A stretch of 44,339 nt of DNA from Microbispora rosea subsp. aerata (GCF_014647835.1 NZ_BMPY01000044.1:1-44339); one strand, 5' to 3'; positions 34,235-43,208 are shown, counted from the stretch's first letter. Translations and numbers: made by a program. Notes: generated by a model from the letters alone, not told the origin.

Positions 34235-35182
34235 TCAAATCGGCCCTGTGATAACCGCGACGATCGTGGCCCCGGGCTCAAACATCCGCCGCTCCACCAA
34301 GTCGAAGATGCCGTACATCATCTTCCCGACATAGAGCCAGTCCAGGCACAGCCCATGCCGCTCCTCGAAGTCTTTGATGAACGACCATAGTTCCGGCTTC
34401 GTCTTCGCGTATCCGCCGAAGTGATAGTCTAGGTTTATTCGCCATCTGCCTCGTGGGCCACCATAAGCGCCTTCTTGCAGACGCAGCACATCATCGTTCA
34501 GCCAATCGGCTCCCTTGAGCACCGCGAACCCGATTGCCTCCTGATCGCCACGAAGGCCGGCGGCGATACCTGCGAGCGTACCGCCCGTCCCACAGGGACA
34601 GCAGATGAAATTGAAGTCTTCTGTTATCTCGCCGGGGATCTCGGCGCATCCCCGCAACGCAAGCTCGTTGCTCCCACCCTCGGGGACGAGATAAAAATCT
34701 CCAAAGCGATCACGGAGAGCTTCTATCACCTCCCTCTCCCTTTTCCTCCGGTACGTCTGGCGGTCCATGTAGTCCAGAATCATGCCATGTTCAACCGCGT
34801 AGGCCAGTACGGGGTTCAACGGGAGACGCTTTTCACCTCGGATGATCCCGATGGTTTGCAGCCCAAATAGGAAGCCCGCCGCAGCCGTCGCCCGGATGTG
34901 ATTGGAATAAGCACCACCGAACGTCAGCAGCCGTTTATGACCGTACCGCCGGGCGGCCTGCATGTTGTACTTCAGCTTCCGCCATTTATTACCGGGGATA
35001 TCCGGATTGATAAGATCATCGCGCTTCAACAACAGGCGCACTCCTCGCGCTTGAAGGCGAGAATCCACCAGCTCCTCTACCGGCGAGGGCAGGCGAAACA
35101 GCGAGCCGATTTTCTCGGCCCCATCCGGCCACTCAGTCGTGTCGCCACTCATCATGGCCACACTATGGGCATGGCCGGCCAT
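34235..35182 (-). CDS. PLP-dependent D-cysteine desulfhydrase / ACC deaminase-family enzyme
   Basis: A 315-residue fold-type II pyridoxal-phosphate enzyme. LLLKRDDLINPDIPGNKWRK contains the cofactor-binding Lys, LLTFGGAYSNHIRATAAAGF the SN-H motif, DFYLVPEGGSNELALRGCAE the substrate loop and CCPCGTGGTLAGIAAGL the phosphate-binding loop. It would release ammonia and a keto acid from D-cysteine, 1-aminocyclopropane-1-carboxylate or a related amino acid; which one cannot be told. ATG 35182 has GGAG at 7 nt; an ATG at 35155 is also in frame. Third codon positions are clearly less G/C-rich than in the neighbours, a sign of recent horizontal acquisition. Confidence 0.75.
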   Translation of the reverse strand: MAGHAHSVAMMSGDTTEWPDGAEKIGSLFRLPSPVEELVDSRLQARGVRLLLKRDDLINPDIPGNKWRKLKYNMQAARRYGHKRLLTFGGAYSNHIRATAAAGFLFGLQTIGIIRGEKRLPLNPVLAYAVEHGMILDYMDRQTYRRKREREVIEALRDRFGDFYLVPEGGSNELALRGCAEIPGEITEDFNFICCPCGTGGTLAGIAAGLRGDQEAIGFAVLKGADWLNDDVLRLQEGAYGGPRGRWRINLDYHFGGYAKTKPELWSFIKDFEERHGLCLDWLYVGKMMYGIFDLVERRMFEPGATIVAVITGPI

Positions 35183-36519
35183 GCGTACGCTCCGGCTGCC
35201 GCGCAGCCTAGTTCCGCCTGTCTTGCATAGGAGAATCGCCGGGACGCCGACTGTGCGCCCATTCCGTACATCAGCACAGAAGATCCCTCCGTAGCTCTGC
35301 ACCCGCCACCCGGTTGTCCGGGCGAGCGGAACCTGTCGAGCACGCCGTTCAGGCCGGACGACCATCCAAGGCGGAAGGTCACCGGCTGATAAACACGCGA
35401 AGCCGTGCTTGACAGAACCCGCCCGCAGCCCCAGAGGAGCTGGTTGTTCTGCCCATGAATCTGGTAACAGCGGAGAATTATCGGCGGCACGCTGTCGGCG
35501 TCTCCCACATCACCGTTGCACCGGTCGGCTCGGCCGCCGAGCCCACCGCCACCCCACCACGCGACGGGATAGCCGCCCGATCCGCCACAGCCGCACCAGC
35601 TAGGCCCGCCACCATCACACCCACAGCGTCGCAGGGATGGCCGACCAGTCTTCCCTCACCGCGTCGCAGCCCAGCCCGTACCGCCCGTATCGTGAGCGGA
35701 CCGGACGCATCCGCCGACTGTGTGTCACCCGTCGGTTCGGACTCGCCCGAATCGGACGGCGGACCGGGCGCATCCGCAAGCTGTGCCGCAGGGTCCCCTA
35801 CCGCGCCGCAGCCGGAGCCGCAGAGCACTGCGCGTCAGGTATCGGCTCGGAGTCTCCCGAGCCGCTCAGGTGGGCCTGCCGGTGCCGGCCCCGCCTGCGT
35901 TGCACCGGGTCCCTGCAGCGGCGCGCTGCGCGTCACGGCTCGGAGTCTCCTGAGCCGCTCACGTGGGCCTGCCGGTGCCGGCCCCGTCTGCGGTGTCTGT
36001 GGTGCGCTGGGTCGTGGTCTGGTATGGCGCGCCGCCGTTGGCTTGCCTTGGATCGCGCGTGCGGTTGACCCGTCCGCCGCTACGAGCGTGGCCTGCTCGG
36101 CTCGCTGGTGCACGTCGATGTGAGGAAGTTCGGCGACATCCGTCGGCGGCGGACTGCATGGTCGCCTGGCCTTCGCAGAGGTTGCTCGCAGGCTCGCGAT
36201 CTCCGCACACGGTCTGGAGTCCTCGCCTGCGCGGTCAGGAGTCTTCGCCCATAGCTCCGCTGTAGCTTCTCCGCCTTGCGGTGCGTCCACCCGCCTCCCT
36301 GCTCGCGCGTCAGCCCCTTCCGCGACACGTCAGGCCCCTTCCTCGAGCGGTGTGGTCGTAGGTGCTCGTGCCGGAGTCCTGTGCTGGCGCGCGTTCTGCG
36401 TGATCTCCCAGCCGGTCTTGTGAGCCTGTGACTCCAACAAATCGTGCTGTGTGGTTGCGGAGAGTGATGACAACGAGAGAGAATTAGAACACAAATTCGA
36501 AGTTGCTGTAGGAGGTGTC
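35183..36519. other. Long intergenic region with direct repeats, no gene recognised
   Basis: About 1.3 kb. Open frames run through it on both strands (for example plus 35455-36123), but their translations are low-complexity, unlike any family I know, and have no ribosome-binding sites. It contains a ~58-bp direct repeat and a change to lower GC near its right end. It may be the remains of an older repeat-rich or DUF222-type gene. Confidence 0.4.
35843..35993 (+). repeat. Direct repeat of about 58 bp, 93-bp period
   Basis: The unit beginning CGGCTCGGAGTCTCC and ending GGTGCCGGCCCC.TCTGCG occurs at about 35843-35900 and 35936-35993 with only a few differences (CCCGAGCCGCTCAGG against CCTGAGCCGCTCACG). 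Both copies are preceded by CTGCGCGTCA. Its meaning is unknown. Confidence 0.65.
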
Positions 36520-39500
36520 GTGGATCTGTTTGACATCGATCCTGGGCATTCTCCTCGTTCGTATTGTGCCGATGGTGAGTGGTGGGATCGGCTGATCGCC
36601 GGTTCGCCGCTGTGGTCGCCGGACGGCTCCTCGGCCCGCGACGACCGCCGCCCCGGATTCTTCTCATTGTCATCAGTTGCGACCGACATTCCGAGCAACG
36701 GTCACGCACCCGGCGCCGACGGATCCGCGAGTGGGTCCGCGAGCGGCAGCGCCGCGTTCACGGGCAGCACATGGGGCGGCCACACGCCCGACGCCGCCGC
36801 ATGGAAGAGCACCGGTCACACGTATCGCGGTCGGAGCCGGGCAGCCGACGGTCCCGGAGTCCGGGGCGTTGCTTTCGGCGCTGTTTCGGGCGCTTGCCGG
36901 AGCGATGACGCCGTCGCCGGCAGTGGCGCACGCGACGGCGCGAGGACGCGCCACAGTGCGGGGGCATGTCACGATGCGGGCACCGGCCGTGACGCGTCCG
37001 GGAGCGGCCGTCCGGCCGACACTGATAACACTGCCCGGAATGGGGACGGCTTTGCCGCTGACAGGGCCGGTGTCAGCGGTTGGGGCAGGTGCGCCGATGC
37101 CACGGCTGCCAATGTCAGCAGCGCCGCCTGGAACGGGAACGGCTTTGCCACCGGTGGCACGCCGTCCGGCGGTGAGCGCGCTCGTGGTGAGCACGCCCAT
37201 CGCGCGGCCGCCGGTTCCGGTCGCGCCGATGCCGACGCGACCGGCGATGATCTCACACGTGTCGGCGCTCGCGCTGGTGTGCGTGCTGATACCGACGAGC
37301 GGGAGGCCGACACGGGCGCTGCCGATGGTGCCGGCACCGGTTCTGATCGCGTGGGTGTCGACGCGGGTGCTGGTACGTCTGTCGGCAGTGACCGTACCGG
37401 TGGCGCGCGTGCCGGTGATGCCGGTGCCGGTCATGCTGGTGCGGGCGTCGCGGGTGTCGATGCGGGTGCGGGTGGCGCTGGTGCCGGTGGTGGCCGTGCC
37501 CGGTCGCCGTGGGCGGTGGTGGCGTCGGTGCGTGAGGCGGCGCGGGAGCTGGCCGTGACGCCGGCCCCGGAAGACCCGGACGTGTGCCTGGCCGGGGTGG
37601 AGGAGTTGTTGTTCGCCCAGGATCGGATCACGTGCGCGGTGGCCGAGTGGGTGGGGCGGGTGCATAGGGCGGGCCAGGCGAAACAGCATGGGCATGCCTC
37701 CACCCGCAGTTGGTTGCGCACCAGTGCGGGGATGACCACAGCCGGGGCGGGCCGCCTGCTCACCCTGGCGGTGGAGCTGGCGCGTCTGCCCCGGGTGCGG
37801 GAGGCGTTCGCCGCCGGGCATCTGGCGGCCGGGGTGGTGGAGGCCATCTGCACCGCGATCTCCGGCCTGACTGATGAGCAAGCGCGGCTGGCTGAGCCGA
37901 TCCTGCTGGAGCTGGCGGGTAAGGCGGGCCCGGCGGAGGTGGCCAAGGCCGGGCGCTATCTGCGGGCGGTGCTCGACCCCGACGGGGAAGAACGGGATGA
38001 GCAGGCCGATTACGGGCGGCGGTTTCTGCGGGTGCGGCCGGGTGCGGGTGGTGGCGTGGAGGGGGAGTTCTATCTGCCCCGGGAGGCGGCGGCCCGGCTG
38101 CGGGCGTTGCTGGACGCCTACGCCAAGCCCAAAGCGGAGGGGGACGATCGGCCGTTGCGGGTCCGCTACGCCGATGCGTTCATCGCCCTGCTGGAGGACA
38201 AGATCGTCACCGAGCTGCTGGTGCTGGTCAGCGCCGAGTCCCTGCCCGCCGACCCCGAACCCGCCAACCCCGCCCGCGACCCCGAAGCCGACCGCCCGGA
38301 GAGCACCGGCCACCCTGAGGGCGAGCGTCCTGATAGCACCGACCGCCCCGAGGCCGGGCACCCCGCCACAGACCACTCGGAGAGCACCGGCCACCCTGCC
38401 ACCGGCCCCGCCACGCAGCACCCCGAGGCCGAGCGCCCCGAGAGCACCGACCATCCTGGGTCTGACGCTGCGGCTGGAAACCCCGGCAGCGCCGATCGTC
38501 TCGGAACCCGTCATCCCGTCAGTGACCACTCCCCTGCTGTCGGCCAGTCTCAGGGCGCAGAAGGGGCCTTGGATGCGCGGGCCGCCGAGGACACTGTCGA
38601 CCGCCGGGACGGCGAGGACGTCAGCGCGCCCGGCAGCGTTGGAAGCTGCGCGGAGCCGAGTGAGGCCGTTGACACCGGCGGCTCCGCTCTGAGCGAGGCC
38701 GACGACACCATCCATCCCGCCTGGGACACCGCCGGGAACCCGGGCAGCGCCAGCCGCCCTGCCGCCGAGGACCATCCCGGCCCCGCAGACAACTTCGCCA
38801 CTGACGCCGCTACTGGGAACCCCGGCAGCGCCGACCGTCACGAAACCCGCCACCCTGCCACGGTCCACCCTGAGGCCGGGCACACCGGGAGTGTTGACCG
38901 CTTCGCGACTCCCGAGGCCGGGCGCGCCGATAGCGGCGAAGAATGGGAGGACGCGCAGAACGCTGGGGTGATCGAAGACATCGAAGCCGCTGAGAACATC
39001 GGGGACGGCCTGGGCCGTGAGGCGGCCCGGGAGGGCCGCCGGGCCGTCGTGCCCGCGGACGATGTCGAGGACCTCGCCCCATCTCGGCTCCCCCGAACGC
39101 GGCACGTTCCCCTGCGCGTTCCCCTGCGGCGATCGTGTGATCCTCCCGGGGATACCTGTGCCCATCACGCTCCTAGGGACGCCTGTGCCCGTCACACCCA
39201 CGCCGGGCCTCGGCCCGCGGGGGCGATCCCGCATGGGCCGGGTCACGCGGCCAGGCCGTCCAGCACGCCGAAAGCAGAGCCCAAAGGCTCACCGGCACCA
39301 GGACCGGAGGCGTCAACCCAGTCAGGACCGGGTGACCCGGCGGAGGAACCGTCCGGGACGGCGTCGAGGCCCGGGTCGAGCGCCGGGATGGGGACCGCGT
39401 CCGGGGCGGCGTCGGATGCCGGGGTGGGCACGGCGTCGGGCACGAGGCTGGGCAGCAGGATGGGTGCTGTGTTCGAGTCGGCACCGGGTGCCGGGCTGGG

Positions 39501-40020
39501 CATGGCGCCGGGGGCGGAGCCTGGATCGCCGTTTAGATCGGTGCTTGGATCGGCGGCTGGATTGGGGGTGGAGGTGGTGCCTGGTCTGGTGCCGGGGTTG
39601 CTGCTGGCCACCGGGCAGGTGCTGCCCGTCTCCAGCGTGCACCGCCTGGCCCGCACCTCCACCCTCGTGAGAATCGTCATGGACGCCGACGGGCAGGTGC
39701 TCGACATGGGCCGCAAAGTCCGCCTCGCCACCCCGGCCCAGCGCAGGGCGATCTTCGCCCGCTACGCCACCTGCTGGGTCGACGGCTGCCCCCCTCCCGG
39801 CGACCCTGTGCCAGATCGACCACGCCGACAACTGGAGCACCGGAGGACTCACCGACCTCAAACTGCTCGGCCCGGCCTGCCAGTTCCACAACCGCGACCG
39901 CTACCGCCACCCCGAGCGCTACACCCGCCGCAAAGTCGGCAAAGACCGCTGGGCCTTCACCTACCACCGCCTCGGCAGCGCCCGGCGACTATGAGCCACG
40001 CGGAGGGGCGGCTCACATGA
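36520..40020 (+). pseudogene. Giant DUF222/HNH (13E12-type) protein, frameshifted in the HNH motif
   Basis: The DUF222 domain lies near residues 330-590 (CLAGVEELLFAQDRITCAVA, STRSWLRTSAGMTTAGAGRL, GHLAAGVVEAICTAISGLTD, YLPREAAARLRALLDAYAKP). It is flanked by very long low-complexity regions: an Ala/Gly/Asp-rich one before it and ~450 residues of His/Pro/Ser repeats after it. The HNH part begins ARYATCWVDGC, but a run of six C at 39789-39794 shifts the frame. With five C it would read LPATLCQIDHADNWSTGGLT then DLKLLGPACQFHNRDRY and stop at 39992-39994. The open frame instead ends at 40020 without the nuclease motif. I chose GTG 36520 with AGGAGG 4 nt upstream. Whether the shift is real or an assembly error is undecided. 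Confidence 0.7.
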
Positions 40021-40046
40021 CCAAGCGGCCGGGGAAGGCGCGGCGA

Positions 40047-40094
40047 GCCGGGGCCTTCACCGACCACCGCCTGGCGGGAGCCCTGCGGCTATGA
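40047..40094 (+). repeat. Degenerate copy 2 of the HNH gene 3' end
   Basis: GCCGGGGCCTTCACCGACCA, then CCGCCTGGCGGGAGCCCTGC and GGCTATGA, repeats the gene ending at 39926-39994 (encoding DRWAFTYHRLGSARRL and stop). Its stop is exactly 100 bp after the first. Confidence 0.65.
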
Positions 40095-40151
40095 GAAACG
40101 TGCCGGGGGCGGCTCGCATCACGGCCAGACGGCAGGGGATGCCGGCGAGCC

Positions 40152-40192
40152 GAGGCCATCACCTACCACCGCCTCGCAGGAGTTCGGAGGCC
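40152..40192 (+). repeat. Degenerate copy 3 of the HNH gene 3' end
   Basis: GAGGCCATCACCTACCACCG then CCTCGCAGGAGTTCGGAGGC again matches the same gene tail, but the stop codon is lost. Confidence 0.55.
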
Positions 40193-40340
40193 ACGGGAAT
40201 GACAGCCAGGGACACCGTCACCCGTCGTTGCGGCCCGCCCCTGGACGCCTCCGCGACCGGTGGGTGATCCATCCCCAGCCGGCGATCCCGCGCCCAGAAC
40301 CGGTGCGCCGAGCGCGCCTTCCTGCCCATCCACCGGCGTC

Positions 40341-40409
40341 CGCCGCAAAGTCGGCAAAGACCGCTGGGCCTTCACCTACCACCGCCTCGCGGGAGCACGG
40401 CGGCTATGA
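40341..40409 (+). repeat. Near-perfect copy 4 of the HNH gene 3' end
   Basis: CGCCGCAAAGTCGGCAAAGA, followed by CCGCTGGGCCTTCACCTACC and ACCGCCTCGCGGGAGCACGG, is almost identical to 39926-39994 including the TATGA ending. No HNH coding sequence precedes it, so only the tail was copied. Confidence 0.75.
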
Positions 40410-40577
40410 GACCCAGCGGCTGTGAGCCACGAGACTAGGGAGTCTCGCAAGGCGGCTGGGGAGGAGGACGGCGAGCCGGGGAGGGCCGCCGGGTCTCGAG
40501 CGGATCGCCGGTCGGGCGGGGTACGGCCGCCGCCGGGCTGTCGTACGCGGAAGCGATGGGACAAATAGGGTGCTGGC

Positions 40578-41186
40578 ATGGAGTATCGACGACTTGGCAC
40601 GACCGGCATGAAGGTGAGCCGGATCTGCCTGGGCATGATGAGCTACGGAGATCCGGCCAAGTGGGGCGGCTGGGTCCTGGACGAGGAGCACGCCGAGCCC
40701 ATCGTGCGCAGGGCCGTAGAGGGCGGCGTCACCTTCTTCGACACCGCGGACGTGTACTCGGGCGGCGTCAGCGAGGAGATCACCGGACGGCTGCTGCGCA
40801 AGATTTTCCCCCGCCGCGACGACTACGTGCTGGCCACCAAGGTCTACTTTCCGATGGGCGAGGGCCGCAACGACTACGGCCTGTCCCGCAAGCACATCAT
40901 GTCGGCCATCGACGCCTCGCTCACCCGCCTCGGCACCGACTACGTCGACCTCTACCAGATCCACCGGTGGGACGACGAGACGCCGATCGAGGAGACGATG
41001 GAGGCCCTTCACGACATCGTCCGCGCCGGCAAGGCCCGCTACATCGGCGCGTCCAGCATGTGGGCCTGGCAGTTCGCCAAGGCCCAGCACACCGCCGACA
41101 AGCACGGCTGGACCAGCTTCGTCAGCATGCAAAATCACTACAACAAGTGGTTCACTTCATGCAGCATGTTGGATTTGGCCGCCTGA
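40578..41186 (+). pseudogene. Aldo/keto reductase, truncated at about residue 190
   Basis: An NADPH-dependent aldo/keto reductase start: MEYRRLGTTGMKVSRICLGM, FFDTADVYSGGVSEEI with catalytic Asp and Tyr, DDYVLATKVYFPMG with the Lys, GTDYVDLYQIHRWDDETPIE with the His, and ARYIGASSMWAWQFAKAQ. The family continues for another ~130 residues of barrel after SFVSMQNHYN, but here twelve unrelated residues (KWFTSCSMLDLAA) and a stop follow base ~41147. The cofactor-binding C-terminal part is therefore missing, and the product should be inactive. The break point may mark a deletion or a lost mobile element. Confidence 0.8.
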
Positions 41187-41490
41187 CTCCCCGCGTTCGC
41201 TGACCGTCTCTCTGCATCGCCCCGTTGAGCTGCCGATACGCTCCAGGGCACACCGACTTCCAGGTCAGCCACAGCCGTCCCGACACGGGCAAAGACCCGT
41301 TCCGGCGAGGACTTTCACTACAGGGTCAAGGGCTCGCTCCGCTCGCCCGCCGCCCGCCCGCTCTGGGCGGCCAGCGGGCCGGGCATGCGGCCTGGGGGCC
41401 GGTCCCGACCCGCGCCGCCCTCACGGGCAGCGGCCCCGATTCAAACGGGCCGAGCCCAGGCACAATCTTCTGTTCGCGACATGCAGAAGA
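41187..41490. other. Intergenic region, no gene recognised
   Basis: About 300 bp to the right of the truncated reductase. There are no coding signals with a ribosome-binding site. The sequence probably belongs to whatever replaced the reductase 3' end. Confidence 0.3.
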
Positions 41491-41495
41491 CGCGA

Positions 41496-41523
41496 GCAGG
41501 GAGCCATTCGAAGGGCTCCCTGC
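41496..41523 (-). terminator. Strong hairpin after the minus-strand pair 41538-42333
   Basis: GCAGGGAGCC (41496-41505) pairs perfectly with GGCTCCCTGC (41514-41523) over an 8-nt loop. In the minus direction it starts 14 nt after the stop codon of the unknown gene, and a mildly U-rich stretch (CGTCTTCTG) follows, so it is a likely intrinsic terminator. Confidence 0.65.
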
Positions 41524-41537
41524 TGCAGTTCTCCCGC

Positions 41538-41891
41538 CTAGCGTTGCTCAGTCCTTTCCAGAGCCGCACTGACGACCCTCGCGGCAGAGGCGTCGATGTA
41601 GAATCCGCCGCTCTCTTCTGACGAGATCAGGGGAACGAAGCCGAACGCCTCAGCGAAACTGTTGACGCGACTCACCGCATTCTGAATCTCCTCTACGGGA
41701 GCATTCAGAGTCGATGAAAGCTCGCCACCCTCAATTGCTTCTGCCGAAGTACTGAGTACCGCCAAAACTTGCCGAGGAAGAGGACCGAGAGGTTTTACGA
41801 GAAGGGTGGCCTCCACTCGAACCTCTTCGGTGTCCTCCCATTCTCGGATAGGGTTGGACGCCGGATTTGGATTAACATTCGTCCCAGGCAT
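41538..41891 (-). CDS. Hypothetical protein (117 residues)
   Basis: I do not recognise this family. The protein is acidic and soluble: VRVEATLLVKPLGPLPRQVL, AVLSTSAEAIEGGELSSTLN, EIQNAVSRVNSFAEAFGFVP and GGFYIDASAARVVSAALERT. The pattern of short helices could be a winged-helix-like fold, but this is not secure. The ATG at 41891 overlaps the end of the upstream secreted-protein gene by 20 bp, so the two are translated together. Third codon positions are less G/C-biased than normal, like those of its partner, pointing to a common foreign origin. Confidence 0.6.
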   Translation of the reverse strand: MPGTNVNPNPASNPIREWEDTEEVRVEATLLVKPLGPLPRQVLAVLSTSAEAIEGGELSSTLNAPVEEIQNAVSRVNSFAEAFGFVPLISSEESGGFYIDASAARVVSAALERTEQR

Positions 41892-42333
41892 CGTCGATGA
41901 AACTTCCGCTCGGTGCGTACTGTGCAGAGACATACACGGCCGGACTCTCGGTGCCGCCGATCTCCGAGCCTGCATAGCCGGAGTAGGTAGGCGTGCTCCA
42001 GGAGCCGGAAGAACTGGTGTAGAGCGTAGTTGACTGCGTGTTGAGGATTGCGCCGTTCGTTCCGTAGGTCTTCGTTGTGATCTTGATCTGCCTGTTCGGT
42101 GCGTACTGCACACCCCATCCCTTGTACTTGAGGTTGTAGCCGCCGAACTGAGCCTCCGTACAGGTGATGCTGGCGTACGTCTCCGCTGCGAGAGCGTTGG
42201 CCGGAGCCGGGGCCGTCACCAACGCTGCCAGGATCGCAACTGCTGGGGCAAGCATCTTTACTGTACGACTGACGTGACGATGAGTGATGTTGTTTGCACT
42301 TGCCAAAGGCAAGGCGCGCTGAACCGTGCGCAT
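41872..42333 (-). CDS. Secreted hypothetical protein (153 residues)
   Basis: The N-terminus has basic residues and a hydrophobic core (MLAPAVAILAALVTAPAPAN, then ALA and AET), a clear Sec signal with an unusually long front part. The mature ~100 residues (YASITCTEAQFGGYNLKYKG, YAPNRQIKITTKTYGTNGAI, TLYTSSSGSWSTPTYSGYAG) are rich in Tyr, Ser, Thr and Gly and look like a small beta-sandwich with two Cys, one at the very C-terminus. No family is recognised. ATG 42333 has GAAGGG 6 nt upstream. A palindrome lies just before this, and an intrinsic terminator of the other strand is only 37 bp away. Confidence 0.6.
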   Translation of the reverse strand: MRTVQRALPLASANNITHRHVSRTVKMLAPAVAILAALVTAPAPANALAAETYASITCTEAQFGGYNLKYKGWGVQYAPNRQIKITTKTYGTNGAILNTQSTTLYTSSSGSWSTPTYSGYAGSEIGGTESPAVYVSAQYAPSGSFIDDAWDEC

Positions 42334-42343
42334 GCGGTACCCT

Positions 42344-42360
42344 TCTCATGCATCGTGAGA
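42344..42360 (-). promoter_or_regulatory. Palindrome TCTCATG-CAT-CGTGAGA upstream of the secreted gene
   Basis: A 7-3-7 inverted repeat with one mismatch, 10-27 nt before the start of the secreted-protein gene. Its core, TCA(C/T)GCATCGTGA, occurs again at 42760-42772. It may be an operator shared by two transcription units. Confidence 0.45.
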
Positions 42361-42369
42361 ACCGGTGTG

Positions 42370-42418
42370 CTGCGGGCGGGGGCCTGCCAAAGCTTTCCCG
42401 CCCGCAGGTATTTTTTTT
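42370..42418 (+). terminator. Orphan rho-independent terminator on the plus strand
   Basis: CTGCGGGCGGG (42370-42380) and CCCGCCCGCAG (42397-42407) form a perfect 11-bp stem around a 16-nt loop, followed by GTA and eight T (42411-42418). This is a textbook intrinsic terminator, rare in such DNA, yet no plus-strand gene precedes it. It lies upstream of a minus-strand gene, so it would end a transcript antisense to that gene. Confidence 0.75.
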
Positions 42419-42866
42419 ACCGGTCTTATTTACTCGCTGCAAGGCTTGCTTGTTCAGCACCGCTTGTGTTATTTGCTACTGCTCACGTTCCTTGTCGGTA
42501 TTGAACAAGATGCGCTCCGTCATCATCAGCCCTAAGCACGGAACCTTGTGGGGTAGCCCCGATCGGTGCCGGCCACTTCGCTCAATCTTCCGCAGCGCGC
42601 GCCACCTCTGGTGGACGAGGGCGGTAGGTTGAATTCTCGAAGAAATCACGGGTCAGCTCTAGTGCTCGACTCGCCGTGACCGCCTCACTTGGACACTTTC
42701 GATAGGTCGCGGTCCCACCTTTCCGTGAAGGACAGGTCAGCGCAGCACCCCAAGACCTCTCACGCATCGTGAATGTTCGCAGCTTGCCGATTGTCCCCAA
42801 CCGAAGCCACGGCCGTCATGCGGCACCGACCGAAGCGCCACTTGACAGCGAGGTGTCATCGGTCGC
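42419..42866. other. Intergenic region with a second palindrome
   Basis: About 450 bp with lower GC. The perfect palindrome TCACG-CAT-CGTGA is at 42760-42772. Short frames on both strands (for example minus 42582-42800) have no recognisable features. No gene is supported. Confidence 0.4.
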
Positions 42867-43208
42867 TCAGCCCTCTGTGAGGTGGTCGAATCCGCCGCTT
42901 TTGGCCACCTGGACGAAGGCATCCCACGTGTTCCGGTCCGTGACGACGTAAGAGGAAAATCTGACGATCCCGACGTGTGTGAGGTCGCCTATCGCCACGG
43001 TCACCTCGTCGCCCTCCTGCTGAGGGATGAACGCACCGGTTTTGATCGCGCCAAGGAAGCGACTCCACCGCGCGAGGCTCACTCGCATCCAGCACTGATC
43101 GCCATCCGCAGGAGTGCGGATGTAGATGATCTGCCCGCGAGACTGGTACTGGACTTCCAGTCCGGCGCAGATCACGCCGATGGGGTTGTTCGTCTCACGC
43201 CCCGTCAT
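42867..43208 (-). CDS. Hypothetical protein, possibly DUF397-like
   Basis: A 113-residue protein (IYIRTPADGDQCWMRVSLAR, WSRFLGAIKTGAFIPQQ, FSSYVVTDRNTWDAFVQVAK, SGGFDHLTEG). The repeated 'W..F...K.G.F' ends and the preceding 'v.iRt' strand recall DUF397, a family that accompanies XRE regulators and RsbW-like ATPases in actinomycetes; the match is tentative. ATG 43208 has AGGAGG 5 nt upstream and overlaps the ATPase gene by 14 bp, so it is the third gene of that operon. Confidence 0.5.
   Translation of the reverse strand: MTGRETNNPIGVICAGLEVQYQSRGQIIYIRTPADGDQCWMRVSLARWSRFLGAIKTGAFIPQQEGDEVTVAIGDLTHVGIVRFSSYVVTDRNTWDAFVQVAKSGGFDHLTEG

Noticed and set aside
35455-36123. 222-residue plus-strand frame in the 1.3-kb gap
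   Set aside because: Its internal repetition comes from the DNA repeat, it lacks a ribosome-binding site and it matches no family; alternative frames are equally open.
36673-39246. 857-residue minus-strand frame and a 293-residue plus frame over the HNH gene
   Set aside because: Both overlap the DUF222 gene and show only repetitive low-complexity translation; no ribosome-binding site or family motif.
42582-42800. 72-residue minus-strand frame near 42.7 kb
   Set aside because: It contains the palindrome at 42760 inside its start, has no ribosome-binding site and resembles nothing known.
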